From Pontibacter actiniarum (GTDB lineage Bacteria; Bacteroidota; Bacteroidia; Cytophagales; Hymenobacteraceae): a stretch of DNA of 64,000 nucleotides. The DNA lies in the NCBI RefSeq assembly GCF_003585765.1, contig NZ_CP021235.1, positions 496,001-560,000 on the forward strand, written 5' to 3'. The notes below the pieces were generated by a model. The model saw nothing but the letters and a program-made list of their open reading frames with translations. It ran no database searches and was not told the origin of the DNA. Positions 1 to 8,676 of this stretch are shown in pieces; position 1 is the first letter of the stretch; every line of letters starts with the position of its first letter. The position numbers were made by a program, and so were the translations under genes.

Positions 1-40
1 TATTTTCGTGTCGATTTTTAACCAAAGGTACCCTAAACTC

Positions 41-1378
41 ATGTTGAAACGCAGTAAAGGACTTGCCATCCTGATCGCGTTGTCGTTGTTTATCTGCATC
101 ACGGCTGCGCAAACCTTAGATTTTAACCCGGGCAGGCTGTTTGCCCAAGAGCAGAGCGACACCCCGGCTGCCTCCGCAGCAGCAGAAAGCACCGAGGAAA
201 AGTATGTGCCGGCCCCCGTCGTCTACGGTATCCCGACCGACTCGCTGGAGATTGTGGAGGGAACGGTGGAGCGCGGCGAGGTGCTCTCGCAGCTGCTGGC
301 CCAGTACAACATCGACCCCACGACAGTGCACAACCTGGCCCAGAAGGCGAAGGATGTTTTTAATGTACGCCGCATTGCCTCGGGCCGCAACTACATGATC
401 TTGCACCAGCGCGACTCGGCGCAGACAGCCAACTACTTCATCTATGAGCCGAACCAGGTAGAGTACGTGATCTTTGACCTGCGCGACAGCCTGGCCGTGA
501 CACTGGAGAAACGCAAGGTAGAGGTGCTGGAGCGTACCCTGGCCGGTGAAATCCGCAGTTCCCTTTTTGAGAGCATCGTGGATGCCGGCGGCTCGCCGCA
601 ACTCGTAAACAAGTTCGCCGACATCTATGCCTGGCGCCTCGACCTGAACCGCATCCAGCCCGGCGATAACTTTAAGCTGATCTACGACGAGAAAGTGGTG
701 AACGGCCAGACGATCGGCTACGGCGAACTGAAGTCTGCCGTGTTTGAGCATGAAGGGGAGGAAATCTATGCCATTGGCTTCGACGAAGGAAACGGCCTGA
801 GCTACTACGATGAAAAGGGGCAGAGCCTGAAAAGGGCTTTCCTGAAGGAGCCGCTGGAGTATAGCCGTATCAGCTCGCGCTTCTCCAAGCGCCGCTTCCA
901 CCCGGTTCAGAAGCGCTACAAGGCCCACCTGGGCACCGACTTTGCCGCGCCGCGTGGCACGCCCATCCGTACGGTAGGCGATGGGGTGGTGGTGGATGCC
1001 CGCTATACCCGTGGCAATGGCTATTTTGTGAAGGTGCGCCACAACAAGACCTACACCACACAGTACCTGCACATGTCTAAGTTCGCCAAGGGCATCCGCA
1101 AAGGCGCGCGTGTGCGCATGGGGCAAACCATTGGCTACGTTGGCAGCACCGGTCTGGCAACGGGCCCGCACCTGTGCTACCGCTTCTGGAAGAATGGCCG
1201 CCAGGTAGATGCGCTGCGTGTGAAGCTGCCCGCCGCCAACCCTGTTAGCAGAAAGAACCTGGACCGGTTCGCCACAGTAAAAGAAGAGACCGTTCGCCGC
1301 ATGCAGGCCATCGACATAAAGAGTGTAAAGCAAGAACTTTTAGCCACGGGCAAATCAAAACAAGCAACAGATGCATAG
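41..1378 (+). CDS. M23 family murein endopeptidase (MepM-like), membrane-anchored or secreted
   Basis: Predicted zinc peptidase that cuts peptidoglycan cross-links in the periplasm. I start it at the ATG at 41 because a basic segment and a hydrophobic stretch (LAILIALSLFICITAA) follow directly, as for a signal peptide or anchor. A GTG at 8 in the same frame is possible, and the frame stays open to the window edge. The N-terminal half resembles the LysM/OapA-like region of MepM-type enzymes. The LytM domain is at about residues 285-400: HxxxD at H296/D300, LHMS with H344, and GPHLCY with H377. The last motif is HxC where the family normally has HxH, so one zinc ligand may be Cys. It ends before a strong terminator. 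Family assignment is firm; exact bond specificity is inferred. Confidence 0.9.
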   Translation: MLKRSKGLAILIALSLFICITAAQTLDFNPGRLFAQEQSDTPAASAAAESTEEKYVPAPVVYGIPTDSLEIVEGTVERGEVLSQLLAQYNIDPTTVHNLAQKAKDVFNVRRIASGRNYMILHQRDSAQTANYFIYEPNQVEYVIFDLRDSLAVTLEKRKVEVLERTLAGEIRSSLFESIVDAGGSPQLVNKFADIYAWRLDLNRIQPGDNFKLIYDEKVVNGQTIGYGELKSAVFEHEGEEIYAIGFDEGNGLSYYDEKGQSLKRAFLKEPLEYSRISSRFSKRRFHPVQKRYKAHLGTDFAAPRGTPIRTVGDGVVVDARYTRGNGYFVKVRHNKTYTTQYLHMSKFAKGIRKGARVRMGQTIGYVGSTGLATGPHLCYRFWKNGRQVDALRVKLPAANPVSRKNLDRFATVKEETVRRMQAIDIKSVKQELLATGKSKQATDA

Positions 1379-1404
1379 ACTATACTAGTGAACATTTGAT
1401 TTAA

Positions 1405-1440
1405 AGAAAAGGCGCTGCTACCAGCGCCTTTTCTTTTTTG
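1405..1440 (+). terminator. Rho-independent terminator after the M23 peptidase gene
   Basis: An 11-bp stem (AAAAGGCGCTG with CAGCGCCTTTT) and a 4-nt loop are followed by TCTTTTTT. The rest of the 1379-1697 spacer holds only this and the opposing terminator at 1636-1672; I see no gene in it. Confidence 0.85.
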
Positions 1441-1635
1441 AGGATAGCCAGCTCCAATGGCAGCAGCGGACAATTTGTTAGCTGAGGGGGATAGAGTTGG
1501 GGCAGCTCTGTTTAATTTATACCTCGGAATGTTTCGTTTGCCACTCACAGTGTATGCAGCTCCTGCGAGTGCCTGAAACCTGAAAGCATTGCTGTGAGCT
1601 CCGTTTTACCAGGTCGGGTGATGCCGGCTACCGGG

Positions 1636-1672
1636 CAAAAGAAAAGAGACGCATGGGCTTGCGTCTCTTTCA
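1636..1672 (-). terminator. Rho-independent terminator for the TPR gene
   Basis: A 10-bp stem (AAAGAGACGC / GCGTCTCTTT, 1643-1670) is followed on the minus strand by TTTTCTTTT-like sequence. It faces the terminator of the M23 gene. Confidence 0.7.
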
Positions 1673-1697
1673 GGTCCCCTTTTTATGTCAGCAGGTG

Positions 1698-2306
1698 TTA
1701 CTTGCAGTATTTATCCAGGTACTGGCCTGCCTCCTTTATGCCAAGCTGCTTGGCCTTTGTCCAGTCGGTGCAGGCATTGGCTTTTTCGCCGAGGTTATAG
1801 CAGGGGGCGCCGCGGTTGTAATAGGCCTCGGCATACCTGGCGTCCAGCTGTATGGCTTTGGTATAGTCGTTGATGGCGCCGCGGTAGTCTTTCAAACCGT
1901 AGCGCACCAGGCCGCGGTTATTGTAGGCCTTGGCGTCTTTGGGGTCAAGCTCAATCCCTTTGTTAAAGTCCAGCAAGGCGGCACGGTAGTCCTTCAGGTT
2001 ATACTTGGATAGGCCGCGGCTAAGGTAAGCCTCTGTGTATTTGGGGTCGGCCGCGATGGCTTTGGTGAAGTCCTCGATGGCGGCACGGTAGTCTTTCTGG
2101 CGGTCTTTGGCCACACCGCGGTTGGTGAGGGTGGGGGCATGCTTGGGCTCCTGCTTCAGTACCTGGTCGTAGTCGCGGATGGCTTCGGCGTACTTGCCAG
2201 CCATAAACTTTTGGTTCCCGCTCAAAAATAAATCCTTGGCCGACTTCTGGGCAAAGGCGCTCACGGCCAGGAAAAGAAAGAGGAACAGGGGTAAAATTTT
2301 AGGCAT
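1698..2306 (-). CDS. Secreted TPR-repeat protein
   Basis: A 202-residue protein with a signal peptide (MPKILPLFLFLFLAVSAFAQ) followed by about five tetratricopeptide repeats; a typical unit reads AIEDFTKAIAADPKYTEAYLSRG. It probably serves as a periplasmic or outer-membrane protein-interaction scaffold. I prefer the ATG at 2306 over an in-frame GTG at 2312 because the signal peptide starts cleanly there. It is monocistronic, convergent with the M23 gene and divergent from lpdA. The partner is unknown. Confidence 0.85.
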   Translation of the reverse strand: MPKILPLFLFLFLAVSAFAQKSAKDLFLSGNQKFMAGKYAEAIRDYDQVLKQEPKHAPTLTNRGVAKDRQKDYRAAIEDFTKAIAADPKYTEAYLSRGLSKYNLKDYRAALLDFNKGIELDPKDAKAYNNRGLVRYGLKDYRGAINDYTKAIQLDARYAEAYYNRGAPCYNLGEKANACTDWTKAKQLGIKEAGQYLDKYCK

Positions 2307-2440
2307 ATGCACTGGTAGTTATACTTTGGGGCTGTAAAGTACAGCAGAGCATGGCAGTCTTAAAAGGATTTTTTCGTTTTTGTGGCGCTTGTGCAGCAGG
2401 GTCCAATGCTGTTCTTGCCATAGTGCCAAAGGCAGAGGGT

Positions 2441-2471
2441 TTTGCAGAGTTGGGATTATCGTTTAATTTTG
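2441..2471 (+). promoter_or_regulatory. Bacteroidota -33/-7 promoter of lpdA
   Basis: TTTG (2441-2444), a 19-nt spacer, then TAATTTTG (2464-2471) matches TTTG-N19-TAnnTTTG exactly. The predicted transcript start lies near 2478, about 18 nt before the ATG at 2496. Confidence 0.75.
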
Positions 2472-2495
2472 TCTGTCAACTATAATAAAGAAACT

Positions 2496-3890
2496 ATGGC
2501 ATCAAAATACGATTTAGTAGTGTTGGGTAGTGGCCCGGGTGGTTATGTGGCCGCTATTCGTGCGTCGCAGCTAGGTATGAAAGTAGGTGTGATTGAGCGC
2601 GAGTCGCTTGGTGGCATCTGCCTGAACTGGGGCTGTATCCCGACGAAGGCACTGCTGAAAAGCGCAAATGTGTTTGAGTACATCAACCACGCCTCAGACT
2701 ACGGTATTACGGTAGGGGAGGCTTCGGTTGATTTTGATAAAGTGATTCAGCGTAGCCGCGGCGTGGCCGACGGCATGAGCAAAGGCATCCAGTTCCTGTT
2801 CCGCAAAAACAAGATCGATGCGATCATGGGCACGGGCAAGCTGGTTGCCAAAGGCAAAATTGAAGTGACGGATGCCGAAGGCAAGAAGAGCACAGTGGAG
2901 GCCACGAACATCATCGTTGCCACCGGTGCCCGCTCCCGCGAGCTGCCGAACCTGCCTATCGACGGCAAGAAGATCATCGGCTACCGCCAGGCAATGGTGC
3001 TGGATAAGATGCCGGAGAGCATGGTAGTAGTTGGCTCCGGCGCCATTGGGGTGGAGTTTGCCTACTTCTACAACGCCATGGGCACGAAAGTAACCATCGT
3101 GGAGTACATGCCGAACATCGTGCCGGTGGAGGACGAAGAGGTGTCCCGCCAGCTGTCGAAGTCGTTCCGCAAGACAGGCATCAACATCATGACCGATTCT
3201 TCGGTGGAGTCGGTGGACACGAGCGGTGATGTTTGCAAAGTGAAAGTGAAAACCGCCAAAGGCGAGGAAACGCTGGAAGCGGAGGTAGTGCTTTCTGCAG
3301 TGGGTATCCAGACGAACCTGGAGAACATCGGCCTGGAAGAGCTGGGCATAAAGGTAGACAGAGGCCGCGTAGTGGTAGACGAGTTCTACAAAACAAACGT
3401 GGACGGCATCTACGCCATCGGTGACATCGTGCCGGGCCCTGCGCTGGCGCACGTGGCTTCTGCCGAGGGTATCATCTGCGTGGAGAAAATGGCCGGACAG
3501 GATCCGGAGCCGCTTAACTACGGCAACATCCCGGGCTGTACGTACTGCTCTCCGGAGATCGCCTCTGTGGGCCTCACCGAGAAGGCTGCACGCGAGCAAG
3601 GCCTGGATATCAAAGTTGGCAAGTTCCCGTTCTCTGCATCTGGCAAGGCAAGTGCCGCCGGGGCGAAGGATGGTTTCATCAAGGTTATCTTTGATGCCAA
3701 GTATGGCGAGTTCCTGGGCGCGCACATGATCGGTGCCAACGTAACCGAGATGATCGCAGAGGTAGTGGTTGCCCGCAAACTGGAGACAACCGGCCACGAG
3801 ATCATCAAGGCTGTGCACCCGCACCCAACCATGAGCGAAGCAATTATGGAGGCCACTGCGGCTGCTTACAACGAGGTGATCCACCTGTAG
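2496..3890 (+). CDS. lpdA: Dihydrolipoyl dehydrogenase (E3)
   Basis: Flavoprotein E3 of the pyruvate, 2-oxoglutarate and branched-chain 2-oxoacid dehydrogenase complexes and of glycine cleavage; it reoxidises dihydrolipoamide with NAD+. The start is the ATG at 2496 (MASKYDLVVLGSGPGG), giving 464 residues, the family's usual size. Visible are the FAD motif GSGPGG (11-16), the redox disulfide GGICLNWGCIP (C42/C47), the NAD-binding VVVGSGAIGVEF, the second FAD motif YAIGDIV and the C-terminal HPHPTMSE with the catalytic His-Glu pair. It has its own promoter and a strong terminator, so it is transcribed alone, apart from any E1/E2 genes. Confidence 0.97.
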   Translation: MASKYDLVVLGSGPGGYVAAIRASQLGMKVGVIERESLGGICLNWGCIPTKALLKSANVFEYINHASDYGITVGEASVDFDKVIQRSRGVADGMSKGIQFLFRKNKIDAIMGTGKLVAKGKIEVTDAEGKKSTVEATNIIVATGARSRELPNLPIDGKKIIGYRQAMVLDKMPESMVVVGSGAIGVEFAYFYNAMGTKVTIVEYMPNIVPVEDEEVSRQLSKSFRKTGINIMTDSSVESVDTSGDVCKVKVKTAKGEETLEAEVVLSAVGIQTNLENIGLEELGIKVDRGRVVVDEFYKTNVDGIYAIGDIVPGPALAHVASAEGIICVEKMAGQDPEPLNYGNIPGCTYCSPEIASVGLTEKAAREQGLDIKVGKFPFSASGKASAAGAKDGFIKVIFDAKYGEFLGAHMIGANVTEMIAEVVVARKLETTGHEIIKAVHPHPTMSEAIMEATAAAYNEVIHL

Positions 3891-3916
3891 TAAGGGGCAA
3901 GGTGCCGAAAAATAGA

Positions 3917-3951
3917 GGGGGTTGGTCGAGTATTCGGCCAACCCCTTTTTT
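3917..3951 (+). terminator. Terminator of lpdA
   Basis: Stem GGGGTTGG / CCAACCCC (3918-3925 and 3938-3945) followed by TTTTTT. Confidence 0.85.
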
Positions 3952-4034
3952 GTATGGGGCTTTCGGGAGAGCTTTGTGTGGCCTGTGGCGTTGCCGCGGC
4001 ATACGCTAAGGCCACAAACCTAAACCTATACACT

Positions 4035-4799
4035 ATGAAAAAGTACCTCCTTTTAACGTGGGCCTGCCTGCTGGTCGGCCTTGCCTGGGCCCAGCCCGAC
4101 ACAGTGCAGGTTACACCTGGCGACCTGCGCATGCGCCAGCTGAAGCCCGGCCTGCGGCAGTACGTGGTCACCATCCAAAAGCCCGACAACCCGGCTGTGC
4201 TGCACCAGTCGCTGTGGAACCGCGATGTGCGCTTCGAGCACCATAAGGGCAAGGAGCGCCTGGTGGTGCGCCAAAGCTGGGTCGGGGCCGACAGCACAGC
4301 CAACCGCCGGGTGTTCTCTATCTGCGAAAGCGATTTTAGGCCGGTGTACCACACCAGCACCTCCTTTAGGGGCACGGCAGCGTTTGAGTTTCGGCAGGGG
4401 CAGGTCGTTGGCTCCGACACCACGCGCCACAATGCCTTCAGGGGGTTCCGGGTGCCTTCGCCGGAACAGGCGTTTAACTGGGAACTGGACCTGGAGTTTT
4501 TCGAGGTGCTGCCCCTGAAGGACAATACCGTGTACAGCATCAACTTCTACCACCCCGGCAGCAGGCCCGGTCCCGAAAAGCGGCTCTATCAGGTCATCGG
4601 CTCCGATAAAATCCCTGCCACACACAACACCTACACCGACTGCTGGAAACTGCGCATCGACTATGATCAGGAGAAGGGAGACTACAGTACGTTCTGGATC
4701 AGCAAAAAGCAGCACGAAGTGCTCAAAATGGAGGAAAGCTTTAACGGCGTTGTGCGCCACAAAGTAAAGCTCAGCACAACTGCCGGCAGCTATTTGTAA
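4035..4799 (+). CDS. Secreted protein of unknown function (possibly DUF3108-like)
   Basis: A 254-residue protein starting at the ATG at 4035 with a clear signal peptide (MKKYLLLTWACLLVGLAWAQ). The mature part alternates short hydrophobic and polar segments, suggesting an all-beta fold. Its C-terminal third (CWKLRIDYDQEKGDYSTFWISKK) resembles the Trp-rich strands of DUF3108-type periplasmic proteins. I cannot confirm the family, and no catalytic motif is visible. An open frame continues upstream to 3954 but would put the signal peptide inside the protein, so I reject that start. It is bracketed by the lpdA terminator and a perfect palindrome, so it is probably monocistronic. Confidence 0.75.
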   Translation: MKKYLLLTWACLLVGLAWAQPDTVQVTPGDLRMRQLKPGLRQYVVTIQKPDNPAVLHQSLWNRDVRFEHHKGKERLVVRQSWVGADSTANRRVFSICESDFRPVYHTSTSFRGTAAFEFRQGQVVGSDTTRHNAFRGFRVPSPEQAFNWELDLEFFEVLPLKDNTVYSINFYHPGSRPGPEKRLYQVIGSDKIPATHNTYTDCWKLRIDYDQEKGDYSTFWISKKQHEVLKMEESFNGVVRHKVKLSTTAGSYL

Positions 4800-4847
4800 G
4801 CGGGGCAGGGTACACAGGAGCGGCCTCTCTGTGCGAGAACGGAGGCA

Positions 4848-4879
4848 AAGAGGTGCAGGGAAGCTTCCCTGCACCTCTT
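4848..4879 (+). terminator. 32-bp perfect palindrome, likely 3' end of the secreted-protein gene
   Basis: AAGAGGTGCAGGGAAG is followed at once by its exact reverse complement, a 16-bp stem with no spacer. Only a weak T-rich stretch (TCTCATTTGTT) follows. The 4880-5119 spacer beyond it holds only the desaturase promoter candidate. Confidence 0.6.
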
Positions 4880-5046
4880 CTCATTTGTTACCTGTTTGTT
4901 AAATATGTTGCGAAGGCTGTGTTGTGTAGCCGGAGTTACGTATAAAAGGGTATCTTGTAACGCGGTAGGTAAGAGTAAAGTGTGCTACGGGGGCTCCGTG
5001 GTCATCGGGGCACCGCAAACAGTGCCGAAACAAACGCAGCAGGTCG

Positions 5047-5077
5047 TTTGCCTGCAATTCACTCCTGGGTATTTTTC
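5047..5077 (+). promoter_or_regulatory. Candidate -33/-7 promoter of the desaturase gene
   Basis: TTTG (5047-5050), a 19-nt spacer, then TATTTTTC (5070-5077), one mismatch from TAnnTTTG. The predicted transcript start is near 5084 and the ATG is at 5120. Confidence 0.5.
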
Positions 5078-5119
5078 CTCTCATCGTGTGAGTTCCTGAA
5101 CACGCATATTTCTCCTTGT

Positions 5120-6232
5120 ATGAAGCTAAAAGGCAAAGTAAAGTTTGTAAACAAAAACAAGAGCTCGTTTTTCCCGACGCTGAGGAAGCGGGTGGATGCC
5201 TATTTCATTGAAAACAACATCCCCAAAACGGCCAACGCCACCATGGTGGTGAAGAGCGCCGTGCTGCTGGGAGGGTACATCCTGCCGTTTGTGCTGCTGC
5301 TGGTTCTTCAGCCCGCTGTCTGGCTGAGTATGCTGCTGTGGCTGCTTATGGGGCTCTGCCTTGCCGGCATCGGCATGAGTGTGATGCATGATGCCAACCA
5401 TGGCGCCTACTCCACGAACGGAACTGTAAACTACCTGATGGGCCACTCCCTGAACCTGGTGGGGGGCTCTGCCTTTAACTGGAAACTGCAGCATAACATC
5501 CTGCACCACACCTATACCAATGTGGTGGAGATGGACGAGGACATTCAGGACCGGCTGGTGCTGCGCTTCTCTCCGCACACCAACGTCAGGTACTATCACC
5601 GGCTGCAGTGGGTGTATGCGTTTGTGTTCTACGGTTTGCTAACGCTTTACTGGGTGGTGGCGAAGGACTTTGTGCAGTATGCCCTCTTTAAAAAGAACGG
5701 CGTAAATGCCAACTCAGACGCTGCGAACAGGGTGGTGCTCCTGAAGATGGTGGTACTGAAGGTCGTATACTTCTTTACGATGCTGGTGGCGCCTACCTGG
5801 CTGCTTGGGATTCCGTTTTTAGAGGTGCTGGCAGGTTTCCTGCTCATGCATTTCGTGGCGGGCATTATCCTGACAGTGGTGTTCCAGCTGGCCCACACGG
5901 TGGAGGGCACCAGCCATCCGCGGCCATCCGCAGGCGGCACGATCGAGAACGACTGGGCGATCCATCAGCTGAATACCACCGTTAACTTCTCGCGCAGCAA
6001 CAAGTGGCTGTCCTGGTATGTGGGCGGGCTTAACTTCCAGATCGAGCACCACCTCTTCCCGCGCGTGTGCCATGTGCATTACCCGGCCATTGCCGACATT
6101 GTGCGTGAAACGGCTGCAGAGTACAACATACCTTACATGGAGAACAAAACGTTTGGCCAGGCCCTGCGCTCCCACATCGCCACGTTACACCGCTTTGGCC
6201 GGCTGCCTGACATCAACGAAGCAATTGCCTGA
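5120..6232 (+). CDS. Membrane fatty acid desaturase, front-end (Delta-5/6-like) type
   Basis: A 370-residue di-iron membrane enzyme that inserts a double bond in fatty acyl chains. The start is the ATG at 5120 (MKLKGKVKFVNKNKSS). The three histidine boxes are all present: HDANH after the first hydrophobic hairpin, HNILHH, and QIEHH near the C-terminus. QIEHH, with Gln in place of the first His, is the hallmark of front-end (linoleoyl-CoA/acyl-lipid) desaturases. There is no fused cytochrome b5 domain, so electrons must come from a separate ferredoxin or b5-like donor. Hydrophobic segments flank the boxes as expected. It is monocistronic, with its own promoter candidate and terminator. Regioselectivity cannot be read from the sequence. 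Confidence 0.92.
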   Translation: MKLKGKVKFVNKNKSSFFPTLRKRVDAYFIENNIPKTANATMVVKSAVLLGGYILPFVLLLVLQPAVWLSMLLWLLMGLCLAGIGMSVMHDANHGAYSTNGTVNYLMGHSLNLVGGSAFNWKLQHNILHHTYTNVVEMDEDIQDRLVLRFSPHTNVRYYHRLQWVYAFVFYGLLTLYWVVAKDFVQYALFKKNGVNANSDAANRVVLLKMVVLKVVYFFTMLVAPTWLLGIPFLEVLAGFLLMHFVAGIILTVVFQLAHTVEGTSHPRPSAGGTIENDWAIHQLNTTVNFSRSNKWLSWYVGGLNFQIEHHLFPRVCHVHYPAIADIVRETAAEYNIPYMENKTFGQALRSHIATLHRFGRLPDINEAIA

Positions 6233-6261
6233 CCTCTAAAGTATAAAGTAGGTTTAGCTGC

Positions 6262-6300
6262 AAACGGCGAAAAGGATGCTTTTCGCCGTTTTTGCTTTTT
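6262..6300 (+). terminator. Terminator of the desaturase gene
   Basis: A perfect 13-bp stem (AAACGGCGAAAAG / CTTTTCGCCGTTT, loop GATG) followed by TTGCTTTTT. The 6301-6545 spacer beyond it is AT-rich and I see no further feature in it. Confidence 0.9.
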
Positions 6301-6545
6301 ACAGCTTCAAGTATAAAATTTTAATGCTGTAACACAACGTACTTAAAAAATATCCTTATTTTTATATATTCAAAGTGTTTAATAAAGTGACGCAGTTACA
6401 CCTGCACCTGCTTTAAGCCGTTATGGCCGGAAAGTGTGGAAAGAGGCCGGTGCCGCTGTCTTACAACAGATACTATACATGGCCTGGGCACAGAGGGGGA
6501 AGTGTGCCGCAGGTTTAACCAAACGTAGAGCATAAGAGGAAATAG

Positions 6546-6914
6546 ATGAAAAAAATACTGCTAGTGGACGATATGGAGATTTTTAACTTCATCATGGTGA
6601 CGTCCATCAAGAACGTAGACCCCGCCTGCGTCGTCCATGACTTTACGAACCCTTTGCTGGCCTTTTCTGCCTTGCAGGAGCTGGACCCGCACGTGGTTTT
6701 CCTGGACCTGAACATGCCCGAGCTGGACGGCTGGGGCTTTCTGGAGAAAATGCAGGAGCAGAACCTGCGCCAGAAAGTCTACATCCTCACCTCATCAACC
6801 AGCGAGCTGGACCGGCAGCGCTCCGAGGCCTACCCCAACGTCGTCAGGTTTCTGGTAAAGCCTGTGGAGGAGGAGCTGCTGGAAGAGATACTGCGGGAGG
6901 GGGAGCTGGTGTAA
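6546..6914 (+). CDS. Single-domain response regulator (CheY-like receiver)
   Basis: A 122-residue stand-alone receiver domain. Acidic pocket D8/D9, phosphoacceptor D54 in VFLDLNMPELDGW, switch T82 in LTSS and K105 in FLVKP are all present. An A/G-rich ribosome site (AGAGGAAATAG) precedes the ATG. There is no output domain and no adjacent kinase, so it probably passes phosphate or binds a partner protein, as such orphan receivers do in Bacteroidota. Its kinase is unknown. Confidence 0.9.
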   Translation: MKKILLVDDMEIFNFIMVTSIKNVDPACVVHDFTNPLLAFSALQELDPHVVFLDLNMPELDGWGFLEKMQEQNLRQKVYILTSSTSELDRQRSEAYPNVVRFLVKPVEEELLEEILREGELV

Positions 6915-7070
6915 ACAGCGGCCGCGCAATGTACTTGTCAGCTTTAGAGCAAAGGGTGGAGAGGGATATCTTCGCCCTTTTTCGTTATTGCTTCGCATGT
7001 GTCTGCTGGCTTGCGTAAATTTGTGCCTGTACGCAGCCTGCTATTAGCCTGCGGGAGGATAAACATCAAG

Positions 7071-7595
7071 ATGAATACAACACGAATCACACCCTGCACC
7101 ATTGCAGACCTGCACACACTCCAGGATATCGCCATCAACGCTTACGGAGACCACTACCTGTACCTCTGGTACGACGGTGGCATGTGGTACATTGACCGCT
7201 GCTTCAGCGATGCTGCCCTGCAGAGGGAGCTGGCAGACGAGAACACAGCCTTTTTCCTGATTTATGATCAGGCAGAGCTGGTTGGGTACCTGAAGCTCAA
7301 CATACACCAGGCGCTGGAGGGCGGGGCATCGGAGCAGGAGGCGCTGGAACTGGAGCGCCTTTACCTGACCAAGGCGGCTTCCGGCAAAGGCATTGGCCGC
7401 GAAGCAGTGGCCTTTGCAAAAGAGTATGCGCTGCAAATGGGAAAGAAGGTCGTTTGGCTAAAGGCCATGGACAGCAGCAAGTCCGTTGATTTTTACGAGC
7501 AGGCCGGCTTTGCGAAGTGCGGCACGCACACACTGGACTTTGAGCAGATGAAGCCTGAGTTCCGGGGCATGCACATCATGAAGCTGGCGCTGTAG
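7071..7595 (+). CDS. GNAT family N-acetyltransferase
   Basis: A 174-residue acetyl-CoA-dependent acetyltransferase of the Gcn5 fold. The start is the ATG at 7071, 12 nt after GGGAGG. The acetyl-CoA pyrophosphate-binding motif A reads LYLTKAASGKGIGREAV, followed by VVWLKAMDSSKSVDFYEQAGF, the usual beta5-alpha4 end (N/S..A..FYE..GF). The substrate cannot be read from the sequence; the family acetylates small molecules, antibiotics or protein N-termini. It stands alone between the receiver gene and bdr. Confidence 0.88.
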   Translation: MNTTRITPCTIADLHTLQDIAINAYGDHYLYLWYDGGMWYIDRCFSDAALQRELADENTAFFLIYDQAELVGYLKLNIHQALEGGASEQEALELERLYLTKAASGKGIGREAVAFAKEYALQMGKKVVWLKAMDSSKSVDFYEQAGFAKCGTHTLDFEQMKPEFRGMHIMKLAL

Positions 7596-7684
7596 AGGCG
7601 CTGCCCAGGTATAATGAGTGTACCTACACTAAACTTTGCGTATCCGCTTGCTGTTGTAAGGGTGCGCACATACGGTGCTACCTC

Positions 7685-8674
7685 ATGAACAAGAAGAATT
7701 TGGATACAACATACGATATAGTAATCATCGGCGCTGGCCCTATTGGGCTGGCCGCGGGGCTGGAGGCGCAGAAGGCGGGGCTTAGCTACCTGATCGTGGA
7801 GAAAGGCTGCCTGGTAAACTCCATCTATAACTACCCGCTTAACATGACCTTCTTCTCCACATCGGAGCGGCTGGAGATTGGCGGTGTTCCTTTTACCTCG
7901 CTCAATGCCAAGCCGACCCGTGCCGAAGCCTTGGAGTACTACCGCCGGGTAGCCGAGAAGTTCGCCCTGAACATCCACCTGTTTGAGGCGGTAGAGCGGC
8001 TGCAGCCGGAGGGTGGCCTCTACCGCCTCAGCACCAGTAAAGGCGAGTACCGCGCCCGCCATGTGGTGGTGGCGGTGGGGTTCTATGGTATCCCGAACCT
8101 GCTGCACGTGCCCGGCGAAAACCTGCCGAAGGTGCGCCACTACTATTTTGACCCCCATTACTATTACCGCCAGAAAGTGGTGGTGGTGGGAGCCAACAAC
8201 TCTGCTGCCGACGCGGCCCTGGAAACCTGGCGCAAAGGCGCTGACGTGACCCTGGTGGTGCGCCAGGCCGAGCTCGGAAGTATAAAGTACTGGACCAAGC
8301 CTGACCTGGAGAACCGCATCAAGGAAGGGGAGATAAAAGCATACTTCAACGCAAGTATAACCGAGGTGCGCGGGCGCGAGGTAGACATCCAGACGCCGGA
8401 AGGCAAGCTTACGCTGGAGAATGACTTTGTGCTGGCCATGACGGGCTACCAGCCTGACTTCAGCTTTCTGCAGCAGATGGGTGTGAATCTGACGGAGGAC
8501 GAGAAACGGTACCCGCAGTATGACCCGGAGACGATGGAAACAAACCTGCCCAACGTGTACCTGGCCGGGGTGATCTGCGGGGGGATGGATACGCATGTGT
8601 GGTTTATTGAGAACTCCAGGGAGCACGCCGTGAAGATTGTGCGCCATATAAAGCAGGAGGCAGAAAGGGTATAG
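7685..8674 (+). CDS. bdr: YpdA-family bacillithiol disulfide reductase
   Basis: A 329-residue FAD/NADPH protein that reduces bacillithiol disulfide (BSSB) to bacillithiol in low-molecular-weight thiol homeostasis. The FAD motif is IVIIGAGPIGLAAGLEAQ (about 13-30) and the NADPH motif is VVVVGANNSAADAALE. There is no CxxC, as expected for YpdA, which differs from thioredoxin reductase in this respect. The C-terminal YLAGVICGGMDTHVWFIENSREHA is typical of the family. It is 2 nt upstream of the ygiD-type gene, so the two form an operon. The gene implies that the organism makes bacillithiol, which is known in several Bacteroidota. Confidence 0.9.
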   Translation: MNKKNLDTTYDIVIIGAGPIGLAAGLEAQKAGLSYLIVEKGCLVNSIYNYPLNMTFFSTSERLEIGGVPFTSLNAKPTRAEALEYYRRVAEKFALNIHLFEAVERLQPEGGLYRLSTSKGEYRARHVVVAVGFYGIPNLLHVPGENLPKVRHYYFDPHYYYRQKVVVVGANNSAADAALETWRKGADVTLVVRQAELGSIKYWTKPDLENRIKEGEIKAYFNASITEVRGREVDIQTPEGKLTLENDFVLAMTGYQPDFSFLQQMGVNLTEDEKRYPQYDPETMETNLPNVYLAGVICGGMDTHVWFIENSREHAVKIVRHIKQEAERV

Positions 8675-8676
8675 GC

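Noticed and set aside
116..1333. A 405-codon open frame on the minus strand across the M23 gene
   Set aside because: Long antisense frames are common here because the coding DNA is GC-rich. The plus-strand protein has complete family motifs, and the antisense product has none. The same holds for long antisense frames over lpdA (2694-3941), rhlE (9928-11175) and pncB (46979-47902).
4896..5099. Small frames on both strands in the spacer before the desaturase gene
   Set aside because: They overlap each other, have no recognisable domain or ribosome site, and cover a promoter candidate.
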